64,000 nucleotides of DNA from Epiperipatus broadwayi (lineage: Eukaryota; Onychophora; Udeonychophora; Euonychophora; Peripatidae). Where the stretch lies: NCBI GenBank assembly GCA_028023455.1, contig JAQFVV010000111.1, positions 3,703,443 to 3,767,442 of the forward strand, read 5' to 3'. Under the pieces are notes generated by a model, which saw only the letters and a program-made list of their open reading frames with translations, did not search any database and was not told where the DNA came from. The position numbers were made by a program, and so were the translations under genes. This document shows positions 26,184 through 36,740 of this stretch, in pieces. Positions within the stretch are counted from its first letter, which is position 1, and every line of letters starts with the position of its first letter.

Positions 26184-26514
26184 TTATTGTCATCAAAATT
26201 GCAATTATAATTTATAACTCTAAATAATATGTCAAACATTGTTAGCCGAGAGGTCATCGCAGCCGCCTTGCAAGCAAGTAGTTGGTTGCAGACGGTTGTG
26301 GGTTCGCCTCCCAGCCAATGCTATGACACATGAAAAAAAAAACTCTAAATAATATCTAATTCATACTCTGATTTTCTATGAATAAACATACTTTAAAGAT
26401 AATTACAGTTATATCCTTAATTATCTTTAAAGTATGGTTATTCATAAGAAATCAGAGTATAAATTAGATATTATTTAGAGTTATAAATTATAATTACAAT
26501 TTTGATAATAAATT
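26184..26514. mobile_element. Hairpin MITE at IR-B centre, interrupted by a SINE
   Basis: Ignoring the SINE and one target repeat, the left arm (26184-26230 plus 26356-26407) is a near-perfect reverse complement of 26420-26514. Shared words include CAAAATTGCAATTATAATTT, CTCTAAATAATATCTAATT and CATACTTTAAAGATAATTA. The loop is about 12 bases and the element is about 205 bp. It is a fold-back element with no coding capacity. Confidence 0.8.
26216..26355 (+). mobile_element. tRNA-derived SINE, copy 1, with 15-bp target duplication
   Basis: The body is 26231-26340. It opens GTCAAACATTGTTAGCCGAG; TTAGCCGAGAGGTC is an A-box-like element (26252-26265). GTGGGTTCGCCTCCC is the B box with its T-arm stem (26298-26312). 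It ends CTATGACACATG plus an A tail. The target AACTCTAAATAATAT is present at 26216-26230 and again at 26341-26355. The A box resembles the tRNA-Ser/Leu class. It is inserted into the left arm of the hairpin MITE, so it is younger than that element. Confidence 0.9.
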
Positions 26515-26530
26515 TTCAAGATATTTTATC

Positions 26531-26917
26531 AATGACTTATAGTGGTCAAGGCAGTTTGCAATAATTTAAAATCTCTTTTAAAAATGTTTTCCCAAATGAT
26601 TGTTATGAATTATCTGGCACAGGATTAATTTCTTATTCAAGTCTCCAAATCTTAAACTGTATGTTTTGGTTAATATGCATATTACAATTCATACTCTCTG
26701 ATGATTGTGTAGTGATGATAATACCAACAAAAGAGAAGCAATTCTAGATACTTAGCTTAACTTTTCAACATCAACTTTAAAAATATCTTATTTACAAATT
26801 GTCAATAATTTTAACTAATAAATGAATTAATATAAAACAATATAAAAATTATAAAACAAGATAATACAATAATATATATATATAAACATTTGAACATTTC
26901 TATTTTCATTAATTCAT
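26531..26917 (-). repeat. IR-B right arm, inner part
   Basis: It pairs with about 25545-25760 (for example GCAGTTTGCAATAATTTAAA and ATGATTGTGTAGTGATGAT). It is cut at about 26918 by the 3' end of RTE-1 and resumes at about 30225. Confidence 0.65.
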
Positions 26918-29900
26918 CATCATCATCATCATCGACCATTATCAATCCACTGCAGGATGAAGGTCTCTCCAAGTTTAATTCATCTTCTCCGATCTTTAGC
27001 TTCTCTTTTCCACAACACCCCTGCACATTTTCTTATTTCATCCATCCATCTCACATGTGGTCTCTTTCTGGGTCTTTTACAATCTCTTGGAATCCAGTTT
27101 AAAATTTCAATTGTCCATCTATTATCATTTCTTCTAGCAATATGCCCAGCCCAACTCCATTTCAATCTTTTAATTTTTTCAATAAGGTCAGTAACACCTG
27201 TTTGTTGTCTTACCCATACATTGCGATTTCAATCTCTTCTTGTTACTCCCAACATACATCTCTCCATACTCCTTTGAGTGGTCTGAAGTCTCTGTATTGC
27301 TCTTCTATTAAGTGTCCAAGTCTCAGATCCATAAGTAAGAACTGGTAAAACACATTTGTTAAAAACCTTCCTTTTCAAACACATAGGCATATTTCCTTTT
27401 AGTATCAAGTTATTTCTACCAAAAGCACTCCAACCAAGTTTAATTCTATGATTAATTTCCTCCATTATGTTTCCATCTGTATTAATAATCTGACCTAGGT
27501 ATTTGTAACTGTTAACTTCTTCTAATTCTTCATAATCAATCTTTATTTTCATATTTTGAGCAAATCGATTAAACATTACTTTAGTCTTTTTAACATTTAT
27601 CTTTAGTCCTACTTTTCTACTTTCATCTGCTAACTCCTGCAACATTTCCTGCAGCTCTGAAGCATTATTTGCAAAAACAACTACATCATCTGCAAAATCT
27701 AAATGACTTAAATACTCTCCATTTACTTTCATTCTTTTAGTTTCCCATTTTAATCCACAAAATACTTCTTGCAGCACTGCTGTAAAAAGTTTTGGAGATA
27801 TGGAGTCACCTTGCCTTACACCTTTCTCAATGTTGATTTTTCCAGTATCATTATGTAATCTAATTGTTGCTGTTGCATTTTTATAAATATTCTTTAAAAT
27901 ATGACAATATCCTGGATCTATACCTTGATGATCCAATGCTTTAATCACTGAAGAAATGTGTATAGAATCGAATGCCTTTTCATAATCTACAAATCCAAAA
28001 CATAATGACAACTAATATTCATTTGTCCTTTCTATGACTTCTCTCAATACCTGGATATGATCTATTTTACTAAAACCACTTTTAAATCCAGCTTGTTCTC
28101 TTGGTTGGTGGAAATCCAAAGTTCTCTGTAGATGAGTTATAATTATCTTGGTAAAATTTTTATATAAAACTGATAAAAGGCTGATAGGTCTGTAATTTCT
28201 AATATCTTCTTTATCACCTTTTTTAAATATTAATATTATTACTGCATTCTTCCAATCTTCCAGTACATCTTTAACATTTAGACATTTGGTATATAACTTT
28301 GCTAAAATTGTTTCTATTTCTTCACCTCCTTCTTTTAATATATCAATTATAATTCCATCATTTCCTGGAGCCTTTCCTTTCTTCATACATTTAATTGCAT
28401 GTCTCACTTCTTCATTTAAAATTCTGGGCAATTCAGAAGATGTAATAGATATAGGAGGTACTTGTTCTTTATTACTATATAATTCTTGATAAAAATCTTC
28501 TACCAATTTCATGATGTCATCTCTCTTTTTAGTAATAATTCCATCTTTTTTTCTTATTGCAGATATAAATTTTCTACCAATACCAAAATGTTGTTTAACA
28601 TTCTTGAGACTTTTATTTTCTTCTACAGCTTTCCTTGCTATTTCACAGTTATACTTTCTTATATCATTTTCAACTCTTTTCCGTACCATTTTACAAAATT
28701 CGAGATATTCAATTCTTTTTAATACATCATTTTTGTATATCTTCATATTCCTTCTTTTCTTCATAAATTCTCTAGTCTCAGTAGAAATTTTATTAGTCAA
28801 TTGCTGCTTTTTTCTACCAGCTATCTTTGTTGCAGTTTTTAAAAGTGTATCAGTTATTTTCATATTAATTTCATTCAAATCTGAATCATGTTCAAAATCT
28901 CCTAACACTTGAAACCTATTTGTAAGTTCTAATTTAAATTCATTAGAATGTTTCTGAAGATTAGGAATATCAACTGTAAATATTGTTTTTCTCAATAATT
29001 TTTGCCTCTCTAGTTTTACCTTAACACATAACTTACACCTTACTAATCGATGATCACTTCCTGTGTTAAATTTATTAAGAACATTACAATCTTGAAATAT
29101 GTATTTCCTGTTAGTCAAAATATAATCCAATTCTGCTGTACCTTCATTTGGATGCTTCCATGTCCATTTCCTTTTAACATTTTTCTCAAAAAATGAATTC
29201 ATAATATAAAGTTTTTCTTTTTCCGCAAACTCCACAAGTCTATGTCCTCTCTCATTTCTATTACCATAACCAAAATTACCTACAGCAATTTCATCTTTCA
29301 TTTGTCTACCAATTCTAGCATTAAAGTCTCCCATAACAATTTTAAAATGTTGTTTACTCTGATCAAAAGCCTTTTGTACATCCATATAAAAATCTTCTAC
29401 TACTTCATCACTATGAGAACTTGTTGGGGCATAAACCTGAATTATCTGCATTTGGTATCTGCTATTAAGTTGTATAACTAATCTTGCAACTCTGTCCGAT
29501 ACACCATCAATCTCCACAATATTGTTCTTCCACTTTTTATTTATAATGAATCCTACTCCACTTGTATTTCCAATATGTGTGCCTTTATAATAGAGTATAT
29601 GTCTACTTTTTAAATCAATTGTTTCTTCACCTTTTCTTCTAACTTCACAAAGTCCAATAATGTCCCATTTAATATAAGACAATTCTTCTTCTAATTCTTG
29701 CAATCTTCCTTCACTTGAAAGTGATCTGCAGTTGTAAGTACCTAAATAAAAAGTCGTCATCAAATGGCAGCTTGGGTCCACAATCAGGGGATTCTTAGCA
29801 CCCTCCGCCTTCGGCCACCAACCGCTGCCTTGGTTGGTGACTTTACAGCCTCCTGGGAATAAGGGCCATGCTTTATTTTTGTCTGTCATAATTGTATATA

Positions 29901-30220
29901 TGTATTGGAAAAATATTTATCATTTACACAAACATTCATTCTGCCTTATCAGGCACTGAGAAGAAAGACCATGGTGTTTCTTGATCTTAAACTCAGAGGT
30001 AAAAAGCCAATAAACTCACCACGCTGGCTAATGCGTGTTGGTGAGCAGCCCATCCATGTTCGTATACTATATGAATAATCACATAGTAATAACAGCTGCA
30101 ATGACAAGAACGTATGGAATGGACATTAGGAATTTGCCCTGCTCAGTTCCTTTAAGGCCTCCAAGAGGAATCAAAGAGTCTCCTTTCAGTTAATAGCAAA
30201 CTCCTTTCTGCAGCCCTCAT
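26918..30220 (-). mobile_element. RTE-type LINE, nearly full length (RTE-1)
   Basis: This non-LTR retrotransposon is on the minus strand. The 3' end is a (GAT)n-type trinucleotide tail (26918-26934), typical of RTE elements, which lack poly-A. The single ORF is 986 codons. The 5' leader upstream of 29889 is shared with RTE-2 out to about 30040. It probably extends to about 30220, where base composition returns to that of the host arm. That outer 5' limit is approximate. It splits the right arm of IR-B. Confidence 0.85.
26929..29889 (-). pseudogene. RTE endonuclease-reverse transcriptase ORF with three nonsense codons
   Basis: One continuous frame of 986 codons is broken only by TAG at 28012-28014 and TGA at 27229-27231 and 26980-26982. 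The corresponding codons in RTE-2 are GAG (Glu), CGA (Arg) and TGG (Trp). The N-terminal AP-endonuclease domain has TYN53, E82 (CEVRR), Y153 (VYAPTS), GDFN188-191 region, DYIL and SDH at 278-280. Reverse transcriptase blocks follow: KGKAPGNDG (about 504-512), NYRPISLL (about 565-572), REQAGF, then past the first stop DYEKAFD, GVRQGD and the catalytic FADD (about residue 732). Length and order fit RTE proteins, often annotated in databases as craniofacial development protein 2-like. The encoded enzyme would nick DNA and reverse-transcribe its RNA at the target. This copy cannot make it without readthrough. Confidence 0.9.
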
Positions 30221-31547
30221 TAATTACAATGAGATATTTAAAATAAAACTCCTTGCTCATACTACATGGTGTTATTGTGATATTTAACTTTATTTCTTAT
30301 ATCACAAAATCATATTTATTAAATAATCCTTTTTTATGGATTTAATTTACACTATTATATCATTGATTATGCTGTAAAATATAAGACTTAAAATATGGAT
30401 TAATGTTTTATTTCTTAATTAAAATAATCTCATTGTAATATTATGAAATATTACATATTATTGTGTTTATATTTTATGATATTCACAATTTGATCTCTCT
30501 TTTTACCTTGTACTAAGAAGATATTAATACCATACAATACCTATGAAATCATTAATTTGTTTTCTGATATTATACTCAATTTTCCTATGGTGTTATTATC
30601 AAACTATAATAAAATACAATAAATGAAACTTTTATATTGTACACTATCAAATATGACAACTTATCTCTTCATGGACTAATTTCCATTTACAATTTATGAT
30701 ATTAATATAAATGTTGATAGACCATTCTTTGGTGCATCCTAAAATGAAAATCCTTATCTCCATTTTATCTAATAACTCAGGTATTAACCTCCTATTTGCC
30801 AGCTATACCTAAATAATTATAAACTAAAATGAACTATATCTCTATTACAATTACATTAAAGCATTAATAGTTAAACATAAGATCAAACCTTAAATATCAT
30901 CATTTATTATTTCAATATTATATTCGGATACAGACATATCCCATCTTTTTATAATACACAGATGTAACTACTTTTATGGGATATTTAACTAGCTCATTGC
31001 TCATATATATTTATTTTAATTATCTAGCAATATTTAATAAAATAAAAACTTTAAACACTTAATTGTATAGATAAACCAATCAAATTAGTTATTAATTTAT
31101 TTATCCATTGACTTATTCCCACATATTGATAACGATTATTTTAAAGTATAAAATTAAACTATATATAAACATTATGTTCCAATTTTTTTAAATAAAAAAT
31201 TACAAATTCATCATTAAAAAAAACTTTTATTTTTTAATGATATTCCAATTGTTCCCAATGCTTCAAACTCGTTACAGCATCAACATTTCTCCCCATTATA
31301 CTCCTCTTGTTCTCATAAGAATATCACAAAATTATACAATTCCAATGAAACAAATTATTAACAATTTCTTGGGTTTTTTTTCCATCGACAATTTTAATAA
31401 ATATTTCCTTAATTTTCCGAGCCAACTGCTATCATTTATTTTTAAATAAAAAAAATATTTAGGCTATCATTTATTATAAGTGTAAATATAATCATTTAAC
31501 ATTTTTCTTTTAAATTTGTCTTGTATTATATCCACATATTCTTCTTC

Positions 31548-31655
31548 TTTTTTTTTTTTTTATTAAATGTGTCAAAGCATCAGCCGGGAAGCGAACACCG
31601 GGACAACTGCTTGCAAGACAGCTATGCTAACCACTCGGCCATCAATGTTTGCCTT
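31548..31655 (-). mobile_element. tRNA-derived SINE, copy 2
   Basis: Read on the minus strand it has the A box TGGCCGAGTGGTTAGC, very close to tRNA-Ser/Leu, then TTGCAAGCAGTTG, the B box GTGTTCGCTTCCC, GGCTGATGCTTTGACACA and a poly-A tail (the T-run at 31548-31560). It lacks the roughly 20-base insert before the B box seen in copy 1, so it belongs to a second subfamily. No clear target duplication was found. Confidence 0.85.
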
Positions 31656-32389
31656 CATTTAACATACATATAACTCTTCATATAATTTTTTCATACATTA
31701 AAGTTATACTAAAACTAATAACGATCCATTTATATTTTTTATCATTGAAATTTTCATTCAAATAAACTTTTATATGTTCCTCTTTTTCATATTAGATTCA
31801 TTTTTCCATATGCAAATCTTTTCCTTATTATTCATTAATACTTTAGTTTTAATTACCTTTAAAATTGTACACTTAACTTTATCATGAATATTTTTTTTTA
31901 TTCATCCATCAATTCCAATTTAATCTTACACAACTGTTTTGATAGATAAAATGCATAAATGTATTATCTTGCTTATTAATCAAATTATGTATGAACATAA
32001 TAGTCACAGTGTTTTCCTTAAGTTTAGTTATTACTTGACAACACTTTAATATAAATATATGAGTTTTCATTTTCATTCTTCCAATATTATTTGTAATATT
32101 ATGATTCCAAGAGATTTTGGTAAAATTATTAAATTGTTGAGTTTGCTAGCAGAGACTTAAATTTGTTTTACCCTTTCATTGTTAACAAAAACCCTTATAA
32201 TACCCAGTTTAAATTGTTAAGTAGATCATAATCAATTACTTGTTTTTAAAATAATAATAAGATTTAAAAAAAATTAAGCAAACTTTTTAGAGACAAACCA
32301 AATTACTTGTTCCCCTGATCTGTTCCTTTTTTTCCTATATTAAGTTTTCCCTCTGATTTGTTCTTAAAATTATCGTCTGCGTTTTTGTT

Positions 32390-32422
32390 AATTTATTTAA
32401 ATTACGCTTTCTCATTGGTTAA
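32390..32422 (-). promoter_or_regulatory. CCAAT block in IR-B right arm
   Basis: On the minus strand AATTAACCAATGAGAAAGCG is followed by TAATTTAAATAAA. It is the fourth copy of the block, 643 bases in from its terminus. Confidence 0.4.
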
Positions 32423-33130
32423 TTTTTCTACTCGCTAGTTACATGTAGTTTAATTATTTTTAAAACAAATATTATGTCTTTAAAATATTTTATAGTAATA
32501 AAAATAATACCTTTCATGAACTGAATACTAATACAATTTATTTTACATCAATTTAGATTAATTTGATTATATTTCTATAGAGACTAGATCCTAGATTAAT
32601 TTGATGAATTTTTAATTACAAAATTCATATAATAAATATTAATTATTTATTTTGGAACATAAATTAAGGTTTCACTGGAAACAGTCCGTACTTTAATACT
32701 AGATGCACACAGACATGATTATCTATCTATATAGCACATATTTTTATTTAGATGATTAGATTTGAAGTTCCCTACAATTTTAACTATTATCAAATGTTTA
32801 CTTATTAGAAAATATTATTAATTTATAGTTTATTATTTTATCTATTATATATTTTTCAAAATAAATATTTTATCCAGGATTTATAGCACTTATGCTACTT
32901 TGATTTAACTAAACCCAATTTCCAACACTGCGGTAACTAAAATGACTGTTATTTTTCATAGTTTAATAAGTTACTATTTTTGACTTTGTAAAATTTTAAT
33001 TATGCATCTTAAAATTTATTCCCAATTTGTTTTATGATGGGATGTATCAAAAAAGGGCACAATATATACATGTAATAATACTATAATTCGATGTCCGTAT
33101 TTCTTCAAATCAATATACATAATCTTATAA

Positions 33131-33312
33131 TTGAATATTTATAAATACAGTAATCAGATACATGTAAAGAATAATTTCAATAACTTTCTGTTATTAAAAA
33201 AGATTCAGAAAACAAAACAAAATTGCAAAGTAAATAATAATGTTTCAGCATCCATTTTTTATGGCCATAATAAATCATGTATTTATGGTTTTAACTTCAA
33301 TTATAATGATGT
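33131..33312 (+). pseudogene. Penelope-like GIY-YIG domain, 5' piece split by RTE-2
   Basis: The frame ends in HNKSCIYGFNFNYNDV, which aligns with the C-terminal part of the GIY-YIG endonuclease domain preserved in the PLE palindrome at 38.1-38.8 kb (HNKSCQYGFKFDYKNMK). The reading then runs into RTE-2. The matching continuation (VKILQIEK...) resumes at 36374. The upstream part of the frame is Asn/Lys-rich and not recognisable. Confidence 0.6.
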
Positions 33313-33973
33313 AACTCCACAAGTCTATGACTTCTCTCATTTCTATTACCATAATCAAAATTACCTACAGCATTTTCATCTTTCATTTGTTTACCAATTC
33401 TAGCATTAAAGTCTCCCATAACAATTTTAAAATGTTGTTTACTCTGATCAAAAGCCTTTTGTACATCCATATAAAAATCTTCTATAATTTCATCACTATG
33501 AGAACTTGTTGGGCATAAACCTGAATTATCTGCATTTGGTATCTGCTATTAAGTTGTAAAACTAATCTTGCCACTCTGTCTGATATGCCATCAATCTCCA
33601 CAATGTTATTCTTCCATTTTTTATTTGTAATGAATCCTACTCCACTTGTATTTCCAATATTTGTGCCTTTATAGTAGAGTATATGCCCACTTTTTAAATC
33701 AATTGTTTCTTCGCCTTTTCTTCTAACTTCACAAAGTCCAATAATGTCCCATTTAATATAAGACAGTTCTTCTTCTAACTCTTGCAATCTTCCTTCACTT
33801 GAAAGTGATCTGCAGTTGTAAGTATCTAAATAAAAAGTCATTATCAAATGGCAGCCTGAGTCTGCAATCAGGGGATTCTTAGCACCCTCTGCCTTCAGCC
33901 ACGAACCACTGTCTTGGTTGGTGACTTTACAGCCTCCTGGGAATAAGGGCCATGATTTATTTTTGTTTGTCAT
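33313..33973 (-). pseudogene. RTE-2 endonuclease N-terminus, inverted and frameshifted
   Basis: From the Met at 33973 the frame matches RTE-1 residues 1 to about 155: the leader peptide, TYN, CEVRR and QVYA. It then shifts because one base is missing in a C-run (about 33508-33517) and stops at 33482. The matching continues in another frame through the GDFN-like region to GNRNERSHRLVE at 33313. Confidence 0.85.
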
Positions 33974-34046
33974 GATTGTATATATTGAAAAAATATTTTT
34001 AAACTCGGAGGTAAAAATCCAATAAACTCACCACATTGGCTAATGC

Positions 34047-36360
34047 GTTTTGTGGAGTTTACAGAAAAAGAAAAACTTTATATTATGAATTATTTTTTTG
34101 AGAAAAATGTTAAAAGGAAATGGACATGGAAGCATCCAAATGAAGATACAGCAGAATTGGATTATATTTTGACTAACAGAAAATACATATTTCAAGATTG
34201 TAATGTTCTTAATAAATTTAACACAGGAAGTGATCATCGATTAGTAAGATGTAAAATACATGTTAATGCAAAACTAGAGAGACAAAAATTATTAAAAAAA
34301 ACAATATTTACAGTTGATATTCCTAATCTTCAGAAACATTCCAATGAATTTACATTAGAACTTACAAATCGGTTTCAAGTATTAGTAAATTTTGAACATG
34401 ATTCAGATTTGAATGAAATTAATAGAAAAATAAGTGATACACTTTTAAAAACTGCAACAAAGATAGGTGGTAGAAATAAGAAGCAATTGACCAATAAAAT
34501 TTCTACTGAGACTAGAGAATTTATGAAGAAAAGAAGGAATATGAGGATATACAACAATGATGCATTAAAAAAGATTGAATATCTCGAATTTTGTAAAATG
34601 GTGTGGAAAAGAGTTGAAAATGATATAAGAAAGTATAATTGTGAACTTGCAAGGAAAGCTGTAGAAGAGAACAAAAGTCTAAAGAGTGTAAAACAACATT
34701 TTGATATTGGTAGGAAATTTATATCTGCAATAAGAATAAAAGAAGGCATTATTACTAAAAAGAGAGATGACATCATAAAATGTGTAGAAGACTTCTATCA
34801 AGAATTATATAGTAATAAAGAACAAGTGCCTCCTATACATATTATATCTTATAAATTGCCCAGAATTTTGAATGAGGATGTGAGACATGCAATTAAATTT
34901 ATGATGAAAGGGAAATTTCCAGGTAATGATGGAATTGTAATTGATATATTAAAAGAAGCAGGTGAAGAAATAGAAAAAAATTTGGCAAAGTTATATACCA
35001 AATGTCTAAATGATAAAGATGTACCAGATGATTGGAAGAATGCAGTGTTAATATTAATATTTAAAAAAGGTGATAAAGAAGATATTAGAAATTACAGACC
35101 TATCAGTCTTTTATCAGTTTTATACAAAATTTTTACTAAGATAATTACAACTCGTCTACAGAGAACACTGGATTTCCACCAACCAAGAGAACAAGCTGGA
35201 TTTAAAAGTGGTTTTAGTACAGTAGATCATATCCAGGTATTGAGAGAAATTATAGAAAGGACAAATGAATATGAGTTGCCATTATGCTTAGGATTTGTAG
35301 ACTATGAAAAACATTTGATTCTATAAACATTTCTTCAGTGATTAAGGCATTGAATCATCAAGGTGTAGATCCAGGATATTGTCATATTTTGAAGAATTTT
35401 TATAAATATGCAACAGCAACAATTAGATTAGACAATGATATTAGGAAAATCAACATTGAAAAGGGTGTAAGACAGGGTGACTCCATATCTCCAAAACTTT
35501 TTACAGCAGTGTTGCAAGAAGTATTTTGTGGAGTAAAATGGGAAGCTAAAGGAGTGAAAGTAAATGGAGATTATTTAAGTCATTTAGATTTTTGCAGATG
35601 ATGTAGTTGTTTTTGCAAATAATGCTTTAGAGCTACAGGAAATGTTGCAGGAGTTATCAGATGAAAGTAGGAAAGTAGGACTAAAGATAAATGTTAAAAA
35701 GACTAAAGTAATGTTTAATAGATTTTCTCAAAATATGAAAATAAAGATTGATTATGATGAGTTAAAAGAAGTTAACAGTTACAAATACCTTGGTCAGATT
35801 ATTAATACAGATGGAAATATAATGGATAAAATTAATCATAGAATTAAACTTGGTTGGAGTGCTTTTGGTAGAAATAACTTGATACTAAAAGGAAATATGC
35901 CTATGTGTTTGAAAAGGAAGGTTTTTAATAAATGTGTTTTGCCAGTTCTTACTTATGGATCTGAGACTTGGACACTTAATAGAAGAGCAATACAGAGACT
36001 TCAGACCACTCAAAGAAGTATGGAGAGATGCATATTGGGAGTAACAAGAAGGGATCGAAAACACAATGTATGGGTAAAAGAACAAACAGGTGTTACTGAC
36101 CTCATTAAAAAAATTAAAAGATTGAAGTGGAATTGGGCTGGACATATTATTAGAAGAAATGATAACAGATGGACAATTGAAATTTTAAACTGGATTCTAA
36201 GATATTGTAAAAGACCCAGAAAGACCCCACATGTGAGATGGATGAAATAATAAAGTGTGCAGGAGTGATGTGGAGAAGAGAAGCTAATGATAGGAAAAGA
36301 TGGATTGAACTTGGAGAGACCTTCATCTTGCAGTGTATTGATAATGGTTGATGATGATTA
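34047..36360 (+). pseudogene. RTE-2 endonuclease C-terminus and reverse transcriptase, broken
   Basis: It begins VEFTEKEKLYIMNYFF and carries DYIL, SDH, GNDG, NYRPISLL and REQAGF in one frame to 35326. One base is missing near 35311 in the DYEKAFD block. One base is extra in the T-run at about 35589-35593, which destroys the FADD catalytic motif. Four bases are missing near 36238-36246. The last segment (35642-36250) holds the C-terminal domain (GSETWTLN, RRNDNRWT). It is similar enough to RTE-1 (about 90% or more by eye) to be the same subfamily. It is not functional. Confidence 0.9.
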
Positions 36361-36373
36361 TGATGATAATAAT

Positions 36374-36505
36374 GTAAAAATATTGCAAATTGAAAAAAAT
36401 AACAACAAAAGGAAAATAAAGGAAGCTATGCTAATATACAAATATAAACATGATACTTAATCAACAGAAAGGCAGAAAACATTAAGATCAGAGAATTGTG
36501 GGAAG
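36374..36505 (+). pseudogene. Penelope-like GIY-YIG domain, 3' piece split by RTE-2
   Basis: VKILQIEKNNNKRKIKEAMLI directly continues the frame left at 33312. It matches MKTIQIERCHNKRKIKEAMLI of the 38-kb palindrome. It has a stop at 36458-36460, then a further in-register match (NIRITELW-like, about 36478-36503). The original reading frame was therefore already decaying or decayed after the RTE insertion. Confidence 0.65.
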
Positions 36506-36595
36506 GTTAGCTTTTCAAAGTGTTACTTGACAAAGACTACGAGGAGAGTTGAAAGCGCTCCTTGGTGGATAAAATTTTTAATGTTATACTTTACA

Positions 36596-36740
36596 TATAT
36601 CTGATTACTGTATTTATAAATATTCAATTATAAGATTTTATATATATATATATAATATCAATGACATCAATATTATTTTATTTATAAATATTCAATTATA
36701 AGATTTTATATATATATATATAATATCAATGACATCCATT
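36596..36740. repeat. Tandem ~70-bp duplication with (TA)n
   Basis: Two units at about 36611-36670 and 36681-36738 share ATTTATAAATATTCAATTAT, AAGATTTTATATATATA and ATATCAATGACATC. The first 45 bases also recur inverted at about 33113-33160, on the other side of RTE-2. This is consistent with terminal repeats of the Penelope-like host element. Confidence 0.75.

Larger units (their letters stand above)
22574..33061. repeat. Giant inverted repeat IR-B (whole structure)
   Basis: Sequence running inward from 22574 pairs with the reverse complement running inward from 33061. Checked pairs: 22574-22625 with 33061-33015; 23225-23260 with 32422-32390; 24540-24760 with 31100-30880; 25560-25760 with 26720-26535. 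Removing RTE-1 (26918-30220) leaves arms of about 3.2 kb each. The outer ends (TATTGTACTTTTTTTATTGG; TATTGTGCCCTTTTTTGATAC) resemble those of IR-A. No ORF of note lies in either arm. The alternatives are those given for IR-A. Confidence 0.75.
30221..33061 (-). repeat. IR-B right arm, outer part
   Basis: It resumes the arm after RTE-1 and pairs with about 22574-25130 on the left. It carries SINE copy 2 (31548-31655), which the left arm lacks, and a CCAAT block at 32409-32422. The outer end, read on the minus strand, is TATTGTGCCCTTTTTTGATAC. The 70-codon frame at 31237-31449 is not shared by the left arm. Confidence 0.7.
33313..36373 (+). mobile_element. RTE LINE copy 2 with inverted 5' segment (RTE-2)
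   Basis: The 3' three quarters (34047-36373) are in plus orientation. The 5' quarter (33313-34046, leader plus endonuclease N-terminus) lies before it in minus orientation. The two segments meet in the ORF at the same point (HRLVEF): the inverted part stops at TTGTGGAGTT and the forward part starts with the same ten bases. About 50 leader bases found in RTE-1 are missing. The 3' end is a GAT-type repeat (about 36346-36373). It is inserted in a Penelope-like reading frame. Confidence 0.85.

Noticed and set aside
26252-26312. Possible functional tRNA gene
   Set aside because: A and B boxes are present, but no acceptor stem pairs, and the unit has an A tail and target duplications, so it is a SINE.
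27229-28011. Apparent separate gene starting just after the stop at 28012
   Set aside because: It has no ATG at that point and is in the same frame as the upstream RTE ORF; it is the same ORF beyond a nonsense codon.
28286-29481. Several plus-strand frames opposite the RTE ORF
   Set aside because: They are antisense shadows of the reverse transcriptase and endonuclease coding sequence; the same shadow recurs opposite RTE-2.
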